From: Streptomyces sp. JH14
GTDB taxonomy: Bacteria; Actinomycetota; Actinomycetes; Streptomycetales; Streptomycetaceae
NCBI RefSeq assembly: GCF_029428675.1
Contig: NZ_JAJNEL010000001.1
Coordinates: forward strand, 3,286,001 to 3,350,000
Reading direction: 5' to 3'
Length of the DNA: 64,000 bases
Shown here in pieces: positions 34,075-43,033 of the stretch. The notes beneath the pieces were generated by a model. The model searched no databases and was not told where the DNA came from. It saw nothing but the letters and a program-made list of their open reading frames with translations. Position 1 is the stretch's first letter. Each line of letters begins with the position of its first letter. The translations under genes were made by a program, and so were the position numbers.

Positions 34075-36215
34075 CAGAAGATCCCCTTGTAGACCTGCCA
34101 CCCGGTGGCGATCTGGGTACGGGGTCCGAACGACCCCTTGCCGTTGCCGTCGTTGCGGAAGAGCTTTCCGGCCGAGTCGCGCACGACGATGTCGTTCTTG
34201 CCGTCACCGCTCAGGTCACCGATGCCCACGACCGAGTTGTAGGTACGCCCCCAGTCCGAGAACACCTTCACCCGCGGCGCGAAGGTGCCGTTGCCCAGAC
34301 CGTTGTAGCGCCACAGGCCGCCGTTGCGGTCGTGGCCGAGCAGGTCGGGGCGGCCGTCACCGGTGATGTCGCCGACGCCCGTGATCTGCCCGTACGTCTT
34401 CCAGTTGGCGAAGATCCTGACCCTGGCCGCGAACTTCCCACCGGCCGCTCCTGCGTAGAAGTACATGTCGCCGGTGGCCGTCTGCCGGGCGACGAGGTCG
34501 GCCCGGCCGTCCCCGTTCAGGTCGCCGGGCGAGGTCAGCACGTCGTACTGCTGCCAGCCCTTTCCGATCGTGGTGTGTCCGGAGCCGGGCGTGTACCCCG
34601 ACTTGCCGCAGCGGCCCGCATACTGGCGCAGTTCGCCGCCCGGCAGCCGTACGAGCAGTTCGGCGCAGTGGTCGCTGCCGGTGTCCGCGAACGGCACGGC
34701 AAGCGTGCCGGCCGGCCAGCCGGAGCCGGACGACTTGCCCTCGAAGCGGCCTCCGCTCTGCCCGAACTGGACGGTCAGCCCGCCGGTGGAGTTGAGGGTG
34801 ACCAGGTCACCGAGGCTGAAGTAGCCCTGGTCGTGGAAGCCCTCCTTCCCTCCGGCCACCGAGAAGGTACCGCTGGTGGTGTACGTCCCCGCGCCGTCCT
34901 CGGCCGTCACCTGCAAGGACCAGGTGTGCCGGCCGTTGCCGGTGGGCTCCCCCGCGTCGGTCCGGCCGTTCCATTCGACGTCGGCCTCGGTACCGGAACC
35001 ACCCTTCATGGTGCGTACGGTACGGCCGAGCCAATCCTTGACCGTGTACGTCCAGGTGGCCGGCTTGTTGAACTGCCAGGTGCTGGACCACACCGGCACG
35101 CCGTCCGGGCCCTTCATGTCGATGTCGCTGTCGCTGACGTCGGAAGCGATCTTCGCGAGGGGCTGTGCGGGCACACCACTGGGCACGATGTGGAGGGAGT
35201 GCGCGGCATCGACGTACGCGATGTCCCCGCCGAACTTGTCCACCGCCCAGGTCAGCCGCCGCTGGTCGGCGGTGTTCCCGGCCGGGAGGTCGGCCACCGC
35301 CCGGGGCGCGGCGGCCCCGCCGGTGTGGAAGTCGGTCAGCAGGAGCTGCCCCGCATCCCGGTCGTGCCGGACGAGGAACCCGTCACCGACGAGGGCGGGC
35401 CCGGACGGCACCGTGAAGGACTTCTTCGCCGTACGGTCGTAGACGCCGGCCGCGCCGGCCGGCCCGCAGTTCCAGTAGACCCAGCGTCCGACCGTACGCA
35501 CCTCCTTGATCACACAGGGGGCGCCGGTGGCGACCGTCTCCATGACCTTCTTCTGCGCGATGTCGATCGAGGTGAGCGCGCCGGTGACGGATCCCGCCGC
35601 CCAGAGCCTGGTGCCCCAGACGGCGGCGGCGGTGGGCTTGCGCGTCCAGTTCTCCTGGGTCGCGCGGTACTTCTGGATCCCGGAGATGTACTGCGTGGCG
35701 GGCGATCCCGCGTCGACGACCGCGTAGCGGCCGGTCAGGTCCACGATCCGCGTCGCTGGGAACGTGGCGTCGGGAACGTAGTAGAGACTGCTGGGAGTTA
35801 CCCAGACCTGCACGGTCTCGCGACCGTCCGACCCCACCTGAGTCACGCCGTAGTGGCCGTTGCCCGCAGCGACCAGGGTCACACAGGAACCGGCATCGCA
35901 CGGCACCCGCTCAAGGCTCTGCCCGAACGCGTACTGGCCTGCGAAGGCCCCGCGCACCGGCTCGCCCGCGGACGCTCCGTCCGCGCTGATCCGGCGCGAC
36001 ATGACGTACTGCTCACCGTTGGCGGCACGCTCCACGGTATTCAGCACGCCACCGCCGAAGTCCAGGCCCCAGACACCGGTCGTGGTGACGGGGGTCGGTC
36101 CCGAAGCCGGAGCAGCCTCCTGCGCGGAAGCGCTCGCGGCGGGCAGCGCTCCGCCGACCGAGGCGAGCACCGCCAGAGCTGCCGCTCCTCTTCGTGCGCG
36201 CGTGGATATGAGCAA
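34074..36215 (-). CDS. Secreted TolB-like propeller + FlgD-like Ig + FG-GAP protein
   Basis: This 713-residue protein has a signal peptide (cleavage near ASA at about 31). An N-terminal beta-propeller-like region (about 45-370) includes GAPCVIKEVRTVGRWVYWNC, a Cys pair shared with three paralogs. A FlgD-type Ig module follows (about 385-445: WTYTVKDWLGRTVRTMKGG, then DVEWNGRTDAGE). At the C-terminus are FG-GAP repeats (DLNGDGRAD, DITGDGRPD, DLSGDGKND); the first has lost its Ca-loop (DTGSDHCAE). The start is a TTG at 36215 with AAAGGA at proper distance. The gene follows the 36264-39359 gene by 48 nt and is coupled to the pseudo-trypsin gene, forming a three-gene operon. Confidence 0.82.
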   Translation of the reverse strand: MLISTRARRGAAALAVLASVGGALPAASASAQEAAPASGPTPVTTTGVWGLDFGGGVLNTVERAANGEQYVMSRRISADGASAGEPVRGAFAGQYAFGQSLERVPCDAGSCVTLVAAGNGHYGVTQVGSDGRETVQVWVTPSSLYYVPDATFPATRIVDLTGRYAVVDAGSPATQYISGIQKYRATQENWTRKPTAAAVWGTRLWAAGSVTGALTSIDIAQKKVMETVATGAPCVIKEVRTVGRWVYWNCGPAGAAGVYDRTAKKSFTVPSGPALVGDGFLVRHDRDAGQLLLTDFHTGGAAAPRAVADLPAGNTADQRRLTWAVDKFGGDIAYVDAAHSLHIVPSGVPAQPLAKIASDVSDSDIDMKGPDGVPVWSSTWQFNKPATWTYTVKDWLGRTVRTMKGGSGTEADVEWNGRTDAGEPTGNGRHTWSLQVTAEDGAGTYTTSGTFSVAGGKEGFHDQGYFSLGDLVTLNSTGGLTVQFGQSGGRFEGKSSGSGWPAGTLAVPFADTGSDHCAELLVRLPGGELRQYAGRCGKSGYTPGSGHTTIGKGWQQYDVLTSPGDLNGDGRADLVARQTATGDMYFYAGAAGGKFAARVRIFANWKTYGQITGVGDITGDGRPDLLGHDRNGGLWRYNGLGNGTFAPRVKVFSDWGRTYNSVVGIGDLSGDGKNDIVVRDSAGKLFRNDGNGKGSFGPRTQIATGWQVYKGIF

Positions 36216-36263
36216 GGGATTTCCTTTCCTCTCAGGAGCCTGGTGCGATGTGGGACACGGACG

Positions 36264-39200
36264 TCAGGAGAGCCTGGAGTACATCTGCCAGCCGCCGCCG
36301 ACCTTGGTGCGGGCGGCGAAGAGGCCCTTGCCGTCACCGCGGTAGCTCCACAGCACCCCGGACGTGTCCCGGGCGAGCAGGTCGGCCTTGCCGTCACCGC
36401 TCACATCACCCACACCGACGAGCGCGTTGTAGATCTGCCAGCCACCGCCGACCTTCACCCGGGTCGCGAGCGTGCCGGTACCGGTCCCGGCGTATCGCCA
36501 CAGCACACCGGCCGAGTCCCGCGCCAGCAGGTCGCCCTTGCCGTCACCGTTCAGATCACCCGCACCGGCCAGGAGGTAGCCCTTCCACCCCGTACCGATC
36601 TTCACGCGGGCGTTGAAGGCACCCGTGCCCTTGCTCGTGTACAGGTAGAGGTAACCCGTCGACGTCTCACGAGCCAGCAGATCAGCCCGGCCGTCACCCG
36701 TCAGATCACCCGGGGACGTCAACGCGTCATAGACGTTCCAACCCCCACCGACCTTCGTGTACGCAGTCGTGGACTTCAGCGCACCACCGCACGAAGGCTT
36801 ATAGGCCCGCAACTCACCGCTCGACACCCGTACCAGTACGTCATTGCACCGATCACCGCTCACATCGTCGAACGGCACCGCCGACGTCACCGTGTTGGCA
36901 CCCGTCCAGCCGGAGCCCGACACCTTCGAGCTCACCGAACCCGTCCCCGTACCGCCCCGGAAGTCCGCGACACCGGCCGACGTGAACGCCAGCAGATCAC
37001 CGAACCCGTCGGGCCGGCCCCATCCGCCGGAGTAATCGCGGAAGACCGCTGCACCGTCACCCAGCATTGCGGTACCGGTGGCCAGCCGGACCGACGCGCC
37101 GCCACCCGCGGGCACCGCGTCCACGGAGTAGCTGAACCTGCCGTTCGGGGCGTACGCACCCGAGTCGGTGCGCCCGTTCCATCTCGCTTGGATCACAGCC
37201 CGGGTGTCACGCCCGGTGAGGGTCCTCAGAGTCCTCCCGGCCGTGTCCCTGACGGTGACAGTCCACGAGTCCACCGGGCGCGACAGATGCCAGGACCCGA
37301 ACCAGGTCTCGTAGCCGGGTTCGCGGAGATAGATCCCGTCCCATACATCCCTGTCGACCGAAGCGAGCGCCGAGTGAGCTGTGTTGGTGCCCAGCACATG
37401 CACCTGGTCCAGCTCACCGGTGTACGCCACCATGCCGGTGTATTCGTCCACGGCCCAGGAGTAACGGCGGTCCGTGGCCCGCCCCTTGTCGGGGAAGGAC
37501 GCGAGTGTCCGGGTCGCCGACGCACCGCCGGTCACATCGGTGAGCAGCAGCTTGCCGTCGCTGTGGTCGTGCCGCACCGTGAAGCCGTCACCCAGCAGCA
37601 CGTCGCCGCCGTTCACGGCGACGGACTTCTTGGCAACCGTGTCGTACACCCCGGCCGGACCGGTGCTGCCGCAGCTCCAGTACAGCCACTTCCCGGCCGC
37701 CTGCAGCTCTGCCGGGATGCACGGCGCCCCGACGGAGACCGTGCTCGTCGTCTTCGACGCGCGCAGGTCGTACGAGGTGACCTGCCCCGCCGTGGTGGTG
37801 GATCGCCACAGCGTGCGCCCGGCAAGCGCGGCAGCTCGCACCGGTCCGGTCAGTTGGACTCCCCGGCCGACCTCCCCGACATACTGCTTGGGCGTCGGGC
37901 CGCCCGAGTTGTAGACGACGAAGCGGTCGGCCACATCGACAAGAGTTCCGCCGTCGGTGCCCGGGCCGAACTCGACGTCGGCGGTGACGACTCCGTCGCC
38001 CAGCGAGTGCGCAACGTCGCTCTCCACGTTCTGGTCGACGAAACTGTGCGCCAGAACGATGTCGCCACCGGTGTGATGGTTGCCCCAGATCTCGCCGGCT
38101 GCACCGATGGCGTCTCCGGCAATGGGCTTGCCAGGAACGGGATCTCCGCTCGTCCCGAGGTCCCAGACATTGGTATCGAATGTGCCGGACGTGCCGTACG
38201 CCACTCTCAGCTGACCGCGGCTGAAGGCGAGTCCTCCCTTGAGGGCCTCGTACGGGGCGACCTTGTACACCTTGGTGAGCGCGAGCGCGCCCTGCGGGTC
38301 CTGCGTGATGCGCTGCACCCACCAGTCGGTATTGCCCGTACCCCCCATGACCAGTGCCGAGCCGTCGGGGGCGGGCTGGACGCCCTGGCCCGCCTTCGCC
38401 AACAGCACCTTTGCCGGACCTCCGTCGAGGGGAAGGGCCACGATCGGCCCCGAGGCCTCGCTCTGCGCCAGGACCAGCCAGTTGCCGACCAGGACTGCCT
38501 CATGGCGGTCTCCGGAGGTACCCGCGAGAGTACGTACCGTCTCCTGACCACCCAGGTTCGAGCGGGACTTGAGATGCACGACCGAGTCCGGCGCGATCCA
38601 GCCGACGCGATCGCGGTCCAGCAACGTTTCGGGCACGGTCCAGGCCTCGGTGCCGAGGTCGGTCACGAAAATCTCGGCGACCGTCGCCATGGCGAAATCC
38701 ACATATCCGAGGACATACACGCCATCCTCGCGCTGCCAGCGGACTACGGCACCCCGGGCGTCACCGGTCGTCACCACAACGTTGCTGATGCCGTCGGGGA
38801 TCCCGCTCACGTCGCGGATGCGCTGCTCGCCGTCGACAGCGTCAATGAGCTCGAACTCACCCCGGATGTAGCCAAATATGGCGACGTCCCCGAACGTCCC
38901 CTGGTAGGGCCCCTGGTAACCATCGACGATGCGGAGCGCGTTCGTGGTCACGTCCCGCAACTGGACAGGGCTCTGACGGAGGGAAGGCATGGCGACCGTG
39001 TCACCACCAAGGCCGAAAACGCCGTCCGGGCAGAGGCTCGGGATGGAGAAGCATCTCCCGATGGACTGTGGCATGTGGTACACACCAGCGCTGTCCTGTA
39101 CGGACACGGTCTTCCCGCCGTCGTACGGAGTCCACAGCAGCCCCTCCGCATCCCGGCCGGCCTGTCGATGCAGGAAACCGGTGGTACCAGCCGACAGCAA

Positions 39201-39359
39201 CTGCATCAGACGCGGCTGGTCCTGACTCGGATTGTCCAGCACCACCTCGGCAGCGGGGGTCTCGGCCTGGGCCGCACCAGTACTGAGCGGCAGGAGCACC
39301 GCTCCTCCGACGGCCGCGGCAAGCAATGGGGCCAACAGGCCCTTCCGTACCGATGTCAT
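36264..39359 (-). CDS. Secreted TolB-like propeller + FlgD-like Ig + FG-GAP protein
   Basis: This 1031-residue protein starts MTSVRKGLLAPLLAAAVGGA and has a signal peptide cut near AQA (about 32). A long N-terminal beta-rich region (about 40-690) is probably one or two propellers, with the shared GAPCIPAELQAAGKWLYWSC segment. The FlgD-like Ig is at about 700-770 (SWTVTVRDTAGRTLRTLTG, RWNGRTDSGAYAPNG). Five FG-GAP units follow, four with full Ca loops. ATG 39359 has GGGAGGG 6 nt upstream. It is first in an operon with the 34074-36215 and 32500-34074 genes. Part of its C-terminus is identical over 200 nt to the next paralog. Confidence 0.82.
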   Translation of the reverse strand: MTSVRKGLLAPLLAAAVGGAVLLPLSTGAAQAETPAAEVVLDNPSQDQPRLMQLLSAGTTGFLHRQAGRDAEGLLWTPYDGGKTVSVQDSAGVYHMPQSIGRCFSIPSLCPDGVFGLGGDTVAMPSLRQSPVQLRDVTTNALRIVDGYQGPYQGTFGDVAIFGYIRGEFELIDAVDGEQRIRDVSGIPDGISNVVVTTGDARGAVVRWQREDGVYVLGYVDFAMATVAEIFVTDLGTEAWTVPETLLDRDRVGWIAPDSVVHLKSRSNLGGQETVRTLAGTSGDRHEAVLVGNWLVLAQSEASGPIVALPLDGGPAKVLLAKAGQGVQPAPDGSALVMGGTGNTDWWVQRITQDPQGALALTKVYKVAPYEALKGGLAFSRGQLRVAYGTSGTFDTNVWDLGTSGDPVPGKPIAGDAIGAAGEIWGNHHTGGDIVLAHSFVDQNVESDVAHSLGDGVVTADVEFGPGTDGGTLVDVADRFVVYNSGGPTPKQYVGEVGRGVQLTGPVRAAALAGRTLWRSTTTAGQVTSYDLRASKTTSTVSVGAPCIPAELQAAGKWLYWSCGSTGPAGVYDTVAKKSVAVNGGDVLLGDGFTVRHDHSDGKLLLTDVTGGASATRTLASFPDKGRATDRRYSWAVDEYTGMVAYTGELDQVHVLGTNTAHSALASVDRDVWDGIYLREPGYETWFGSWHLSRPVDSWTVTVRDTAGRTLRTLTGRDTRAVIQARWNGRTDSGAYAPNGRFSYSVDAVPAGGGASVRLATGTAMLGDGAAVFRDYSGGWGRPDGFGDLLAFTSAGVADFRGGTGTGSVSSKVSGSGWTGANTVTSAVPFDDVSGDRCNDVLVRVSSGELRAYKPSCGGALKSTTAYTKVGGGWNVYDALTSPGDLTGDGRADLLARETSTGYLYLYTSKGTGAFNARVKIGTGWKGYLLAGAGDLNGDGKGDLLARDSAGVLWRYAGTGTGTLATRVKVGGGWQIYNALVGVGDVSGDGKADLLARDTSGVLWSYRGDGKGLFAARTKVGGGWQMYSRLS

Positions 39360-39466
39360 ACGCGTCCCTCCCCGGCAACCCACACAGGGCATGAGGAGGA
39401 CGCGGCAGCAAGTGCCGCGGTCCGCGCGAAGTGAAAGCCCCCCGGCCCCAACCCCCCATGCAAGTG
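39360..39466 (-). promoter_or_regulatory. Structured 5' leader of the 36264-39359 gene
   Basis: Transcription predicted to start near 39465 gives a leader of about 105 nt. GCATGGG (39455-39461) pairs with CTCATGC (39389-39395). This encloses a G-run segment and a 7-bp hairpin CGCGGCA/TGCCGCG (39413-39419 with 39401-39407). Sequence and layout match the leader before the + strand FG-GAP gene closely. Confidence 0.6.
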
Positions 39467-39471
39467 GGCCG

Positions 39472-39524
39472 ACTTTAACAGCAGCCGCACAGGCGCCGAT
39501 AGGGAATTTTCGAACCTGTTCAAA
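39472..39524 (-). promoter_or_regulatory. Promoter with upstream GAAC-N2-GTTC operator
   Basis: On the minus strand the operator TTTGAACAGGTTCGAAA (39508-39524) is followed 30 nt later by the -10 TAAAGT (39472-39477). The same pair occurs at 42924-42975 and 45356-45406 at nearly the same spacing. The -35 is poor (TATCGG), suggesting activation. Confidence 0.6.
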
Positions 39525-39528
39525 GTGA

Positions 39529-39565
39529 GGGCCCGTACAACACCGAGTCGATGTCGTACGGGCCC
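39529..39565 (-). terminator. Terminator hairpin after the 39584-42808 gene
   Basis: Arms GGGCCCGTAC/GTACGGGCCC pair 39529-39538 with 39556-39565. It is one of three related hairpins in this cluster. Confidence 0.75.
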
Positions 39566-39583
39566 CGAACATGGGGTCACACG

Positions 39584-42500
39584 TCAGGAGAGGGTCTTGT
39601 ACATCTGCCAGCCGGCACCGACCTTCACCCGCGTCGCGAAGAGACCCTTGCCGTCACCCCGGTAGGCCCACAGCACACCGGCCGTGTCCCGGGCGAGGAG
39701 ATCGGCCTTGCCGTCACCACTCGCGTCGCCCACACCGACCAGCGAGTTGTAGATCTGCCAGCCGGCACCGACCTTCACCCGGGTCGCGAGCGTGCCGGTA
39801 CCGGTCCCGGCGTATCGCCACAGCACACCGGCCGAGTCCCGCGCCAGCAGGTCGCCCTTGCCGTCACCGTTCAGATCACCCGCACCGGCCAGGAGGTAGC
39901 CCTTCCACCCCGTACCGATCTTCACGCGGGCGTTGAAGGCACCCGTGCCCTTGCTCGTGTACAGGTACAGATAACCCGTCGACGTCTCACGGGCCAGCAG
40001 ATCCGCCCGGCCGTCCCCGGTCAGGTCACCGGGAGAGGTCAGCGCGTCGTACACGTTCCAGCCCGCACCGACCTTCGTGTACGCAGTCGTGGAGTTCAGC
40101 GCCCCACCGCACGCCGGCTTGTACGCCCGCAGCTCACCGCTCTTCACGCGTACCAGCACGTCATTGCACCGGTCGCCGCTCACATCGTCGAACGGCATCG
40201 CCGCCGTCACCTCATTGGCACCGGTCCAACCTGACCCCGACACCTTCGAACTGACCGTGCCGGTCCCGTTGCCCGTGCCACCCCGGAAGTCCGCGACACC
40301 CGCCGACGTGAACGCCAGCAGATCACCGAAACCGTCGTTGCCGACAAAGTCACGACGGACAGCAGCACCACCCGTCAGCTTCACCGAACCCGACACCGCG
40401 AGAGCCGCACCCTGGCCGTCGGCCGGCTTGGCCGACAGCGTCCAGGTGTACGCACCGTTGGCGACGATCTTGCCCGCCGCGTCCTTCCCGTCCCACGTGG
40501 CGCTGACCGTGCCGCGGGCCTCTCCGCCGGCGACCGTACGCACGACCTGGCCCGACGCCGTGTTCTTCACCGTGACCTGCCACGACGCGGCCGGCTTGGA
40601 CAGCCACCAGGTGCCCGCCCAGCTCGGAGCGGCCGCCCGCATGTCGAGCGAGGTTCCGGGCGCCTTCGTGTCGATCACCGAGAGCGGCGAGGCCGGGACA
40701 CCCGTGGGGACGATGCGAACCCGCCGGTCGTCCCCGGTGTACGCGACGTGGCCGCCGAAGCGGTCGACGGTCCAGCCGGCGCGACGCACCACGCCCTTGC
40801 CCAGGTCCGCCGCGCTCACCAGCGGGCGGTTGGTCAGATTCGCGTACGCGCCGCTGGTCGGCAGGCCGTTGTGCAGATCGAAGAGGGTGAGTCCGGCTTC
40901 CTCCGTGTACGCGACGAAGTAGCCGTCGGCAAGGAGGATCTTGGCGTCCGGCGCCGTCACGGAACGCCCGGTCTGCCGGTCGTAGACGCCGGCGCCCCTG
41001 AACCAGTTGTCCCGGCACTCCCAGTACACCCAGCGGCCCACGGCCTGCAGCTCGCTGGGAACGCATTTGTTGAGCGTGGTGAAGGAAGTACCCGCCGCGC
41101 CTGCCGGCAGGGTCTTCGAGGACACCGTGGGCGAGTCCTTGAGGCCACTCCAGAATGTGTTGCCCCACACCGCCGCGGTGGTCTGTGACCGGTTCTCCAC
41201 CACCGCGCCGGAATCGGCGCCCTGGAACTCGACGATCGCCTGATTGCCGCCCGACGCCTCGTTCACGACCCCGAACCGGCCGGAGAGGTCGACGAGCTCC
41301 GGGGTGTGCATGCCGGTGGTGAGCCTCGGCCCCCAGTTCGCGGTCCCGTTCGGGAAGAGGATCGTCTTGGTCTTGCCGTCGGCCTGCTCGGTGCCCTCCT
41401 TCTGGCCGTGGTGTCCGTCGCCGCTCGCGAGCATGGTGACGCAGTAGGAGCCGTCCGTCCATCCGCAGTCCGCCTCCCGCCCGCTGGTGAGCCCGTCCAC
41501 CGTCGTCCGGATCTCCTCGGGACGGCCAGAGGTCTTGAGCCACGTACTGCGGTAGCCGCCGATGTACGTGTTCGGCTGGAAGAGGTTCGAGTCGTCGGCC
41601 GTGGTGAGAATGCCGCTGCCCAGGGAGATGCCTGCGGGCTGTGCGGGCATGTCCTCGATGTCGGCGACGCGCTTGCGCGTCACGGTGCCGTCGGCGGCGG
41701 CCGTGAACCGGTAGTAGCCCCAGTCGAGCGGACCGTAGTCGGTCCGCCTCTCGGCACCGGCGACCAGGACGGAGCCGTCCGGCGCCCAGGAGAGGTCGGT
41801 GCGGGCGACAGCCAGCAGTTCCTCGGTGGTCTCGCCGTCATCGGAGAGACGGCGTAGCGGCTGCCCGCGGTACTCGTTGTCCCCACCGTTGAGGGAGGGG
41901 GCGCCGATGAGCGAGTTCCCGAGCATGCGGAACGAGTCGGCGTAGAAGTTCCTGATGTCCAGCACGCGGGGCGGGGCCGTCAGATCGTTCCGGTCGAACA
42001 CCTCGGCGACGTCGCCGGTGCCATCCCCCGGGCCCACCTGCAGAAGGGTGTCCTTGCCGAGGGTGACGCTGTGGGCGTGGGCGTCCAGCGCCCTGATCTG
42101 TCCGCTCGCGAGGTCGACGAGCCACCAGCCATTCTTCATGGTGGTGCCTTCCCAGAGGATGCCCCGGACGACGACCGACCGGGTGTCACCCTCCGAGATG
42201 GTCAGGCTCCACCCTTCGGGAAGCCCCTCCAGCCGCTGCTCCTTGACCCCGCCGGCCTCCGCCCGCAGCAGATGGAGACTCGTCGTGGCCTTCTCGGTGC
42301 CGGTGCGGGTGATGACGGTCGTGCCGTACGTCTCGACGTACGACTGTCCTTCCGGAATCGGCACGGTGGTGGTCGCCCCGCCGCCCGCGCCCTGTTGCAG
42401 CGTGACGTGCGGGCTCGGGGTCGCCGAGTAGATCGCCACGGTGTCGGACCCGTGGCCGAAGCCGGTGGGCCAGGTGCCGACGGGGCGGCCTGCCTCGACG

Positions 42501-42808
42501 TCGTACTCGAGCGGCTTCGGAAGCCGGTCGGCCAGAACGGTGGCCGCTCCGGTGGCGTAGTCGATCCAGCGCAGACGGTCGTCGCCTTCCTGCGCCGTCA
42601 GGAAGCCTGTCTCACCGGCGTTGAGCACGCGCGTGGCGCGGGGCACGAAGCGTGCTCCCGGCTTCACCACGACGGTGTCGCCGGACGTGTCGGCGACGGC
42701 CGTCCCCGTGGCGGTCGCACCGACCCCGGCGGTGACCGCCAGGGTGACCAAGAGGGCGATACGGCCGGACGCGCGCCGGCTTCTCCACCCGCTGGATGAG
42801 CGAGTCAA
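39584..42808 (-). CDS. Secreted TolB-like propeller + FlgD-like Ig + FG-GAP protein
   Basis: This 1074-residue protein has a signal peptide (RSRRASGRIALLVTLAV core, cleavage near AVA at about 40). An N-terminal propeller region (about 45-730) includes KCVPSELQAVGRWVYWEC. The FlgD-like Ig is at about 750-820 (SWQVTVKNTASGQVVRTVAG, ATWDGKDAAGK). FG-GAP repeats follow (DVSGDRCND, DLTGDGRAD, DLNGDGKGD, DASGDGKAD). I chose the TTG at 42808 because GGGGAGGGA lies 8 nt upstream, exactly as in its paralog at 39359; the ATG at 42832 has no SD and lies before that SD. The C-terminus is almost the same as in the 36264-39359 gene, pointing to recent duplication or gene conversion. Confidence 0.82.
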   Translation of the reverse strand: MTRSSSGWRSRRASGRIALLVTLAVTAGVGATATGTAVADTSGDTVVVKPGARFVPRATRVLNAGETGFLTAQEGDDRLRWIDYATGAATVLADRLPKPLEYDVEAGRPVGTWPTGFGHGSDTVAIYSATPSPHVTLQQGAGGGATTTVPIPEGQSYVETYGTTVITRTGTEKATTSLHLLRAEAGGVKEQRLEGLPEGWSLTISEGDTRSVVVRGILWEGTTMKNGWWLVDLASGQIRALDAHAHSVTLGKDTLLQVGPGDGTGDVAEVFDRNDLTAPPRVLDIRNFYADSFRMLGNSLIGAPSLNGGDNEYRGQPLRRLSDDGETTEELLAVARTDLSWAPDGSVLVAGAERRTDYGPLDWGYYRFTAAADGTVTRKRVADIEDMPAQPAGISLGSGILTTADDSNLFQPNTYIGGYRSTWLKTSGRPEEIRTTVDGLTSGREADCGWTDGSYCVTMLASGDGHHGQKEGTEQADGKTKTILFPNGTANWGPRLTTGMHTPELVDLSGRFGVVNEASGGNQAIVEFQGADSGAVVENRSQTTAAVWGNTFWSGLKDSPTVSSKTLPAGAAGTSFTTLNKCVPSELQAVGRWVYWECRDNWFRGAGVYDRQTGRSVTAPDAKILLADGYFVAYTEEAGLTLFDLHNGLPTSGAYANLTNRPLVSAADLGKGVVRRAGWTVDRFGGHVAYTGDDRRVRIVPTGVPASPLSVIDTKAPGTSLDMRAAAPSWAGTWWLSKPAASWQVTVKNTASGQVVRTVAGGEARGTVSATWDGKDAAGKIVANGAYTWTLSAKPADGQGAALAVSGSVKLTGGAAVRRDFVGNDGFGDLLAFTSAGVADFRGGTGNGTGTVSSKVSGSGWTGANEVTAAMPFDDVSGDRCNDVLVRVKSGELRAYKPACGGALNSTTAYTKVGAGWNVYDALTSPGDLTGDGRADLLARETSTGYLYLYTSKGTGAFNARVKIGTGWKGYLLAGAGDLNGDGKGDLLARDSAGVLWRYAGTGTGTLATRVKVGAGWQIYNSLVGVGDASGDGKADLLARDTAGVLWAYRGDGKGLFATRVKVGAGWQMYKTLS

Positions 42809-42923
42809 TGTGAAAGTCCCTCCCCAGGACACATGGCACGAGGGGAGGCCCGCAGTGGACGCACTGTGGCCTTCGTGGTGCGGCTGCTACCGCTCGCACC
42901 ACCACCCCCGAGCAGATGCGGCG

Positions 42924-42975
42924 ACTTTAACAGCAGCCTCGGACAGCCTGACAGGGGGTTTCGAACCCGCTCAAA
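42924..42975 (-). promoter_or_regulatory. Promoter with upstream GAGC-N2-GTTC operator
   Basis: Operator TTTGAGCGGGTTCGAAA (42959-42975), 29 nt, then -10 TAAAGT (42924-42929). It matches the module before the 36264-39359 gene. The leader downstream is diverged but still contains a TGGTGCG/CGCACCA hairpin. Confidence 0.58.
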
Positions 42976-42981
42976 GGCTCA

Positions 42982-43015
42982 GGACCCGTACGGCAACCAC
43001 CAGTCGTACGGGCCC
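42982..43015 (-). terminator. Terminator hairpin after the 43034-45232 gene
   Basis: Arms GGACCCGTACG/CGTACGGGCCC pair 42982-42992 with 43005-43015 with one mismatch. It is related to the hairpins at 39529 and 45437. Confidence 0.72.
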
Positions 43016-43033
43016 TGAACATCAGGTCACACG

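Noticed and set aside
34050..39434. Very long open frame on the + strand opposite the FG-GAP genes
   Set aside because: It is antisense to three well-supported secreted proteins, has no signal or domain, and is explained by high G+C at codon position 3 and repeated coding units.
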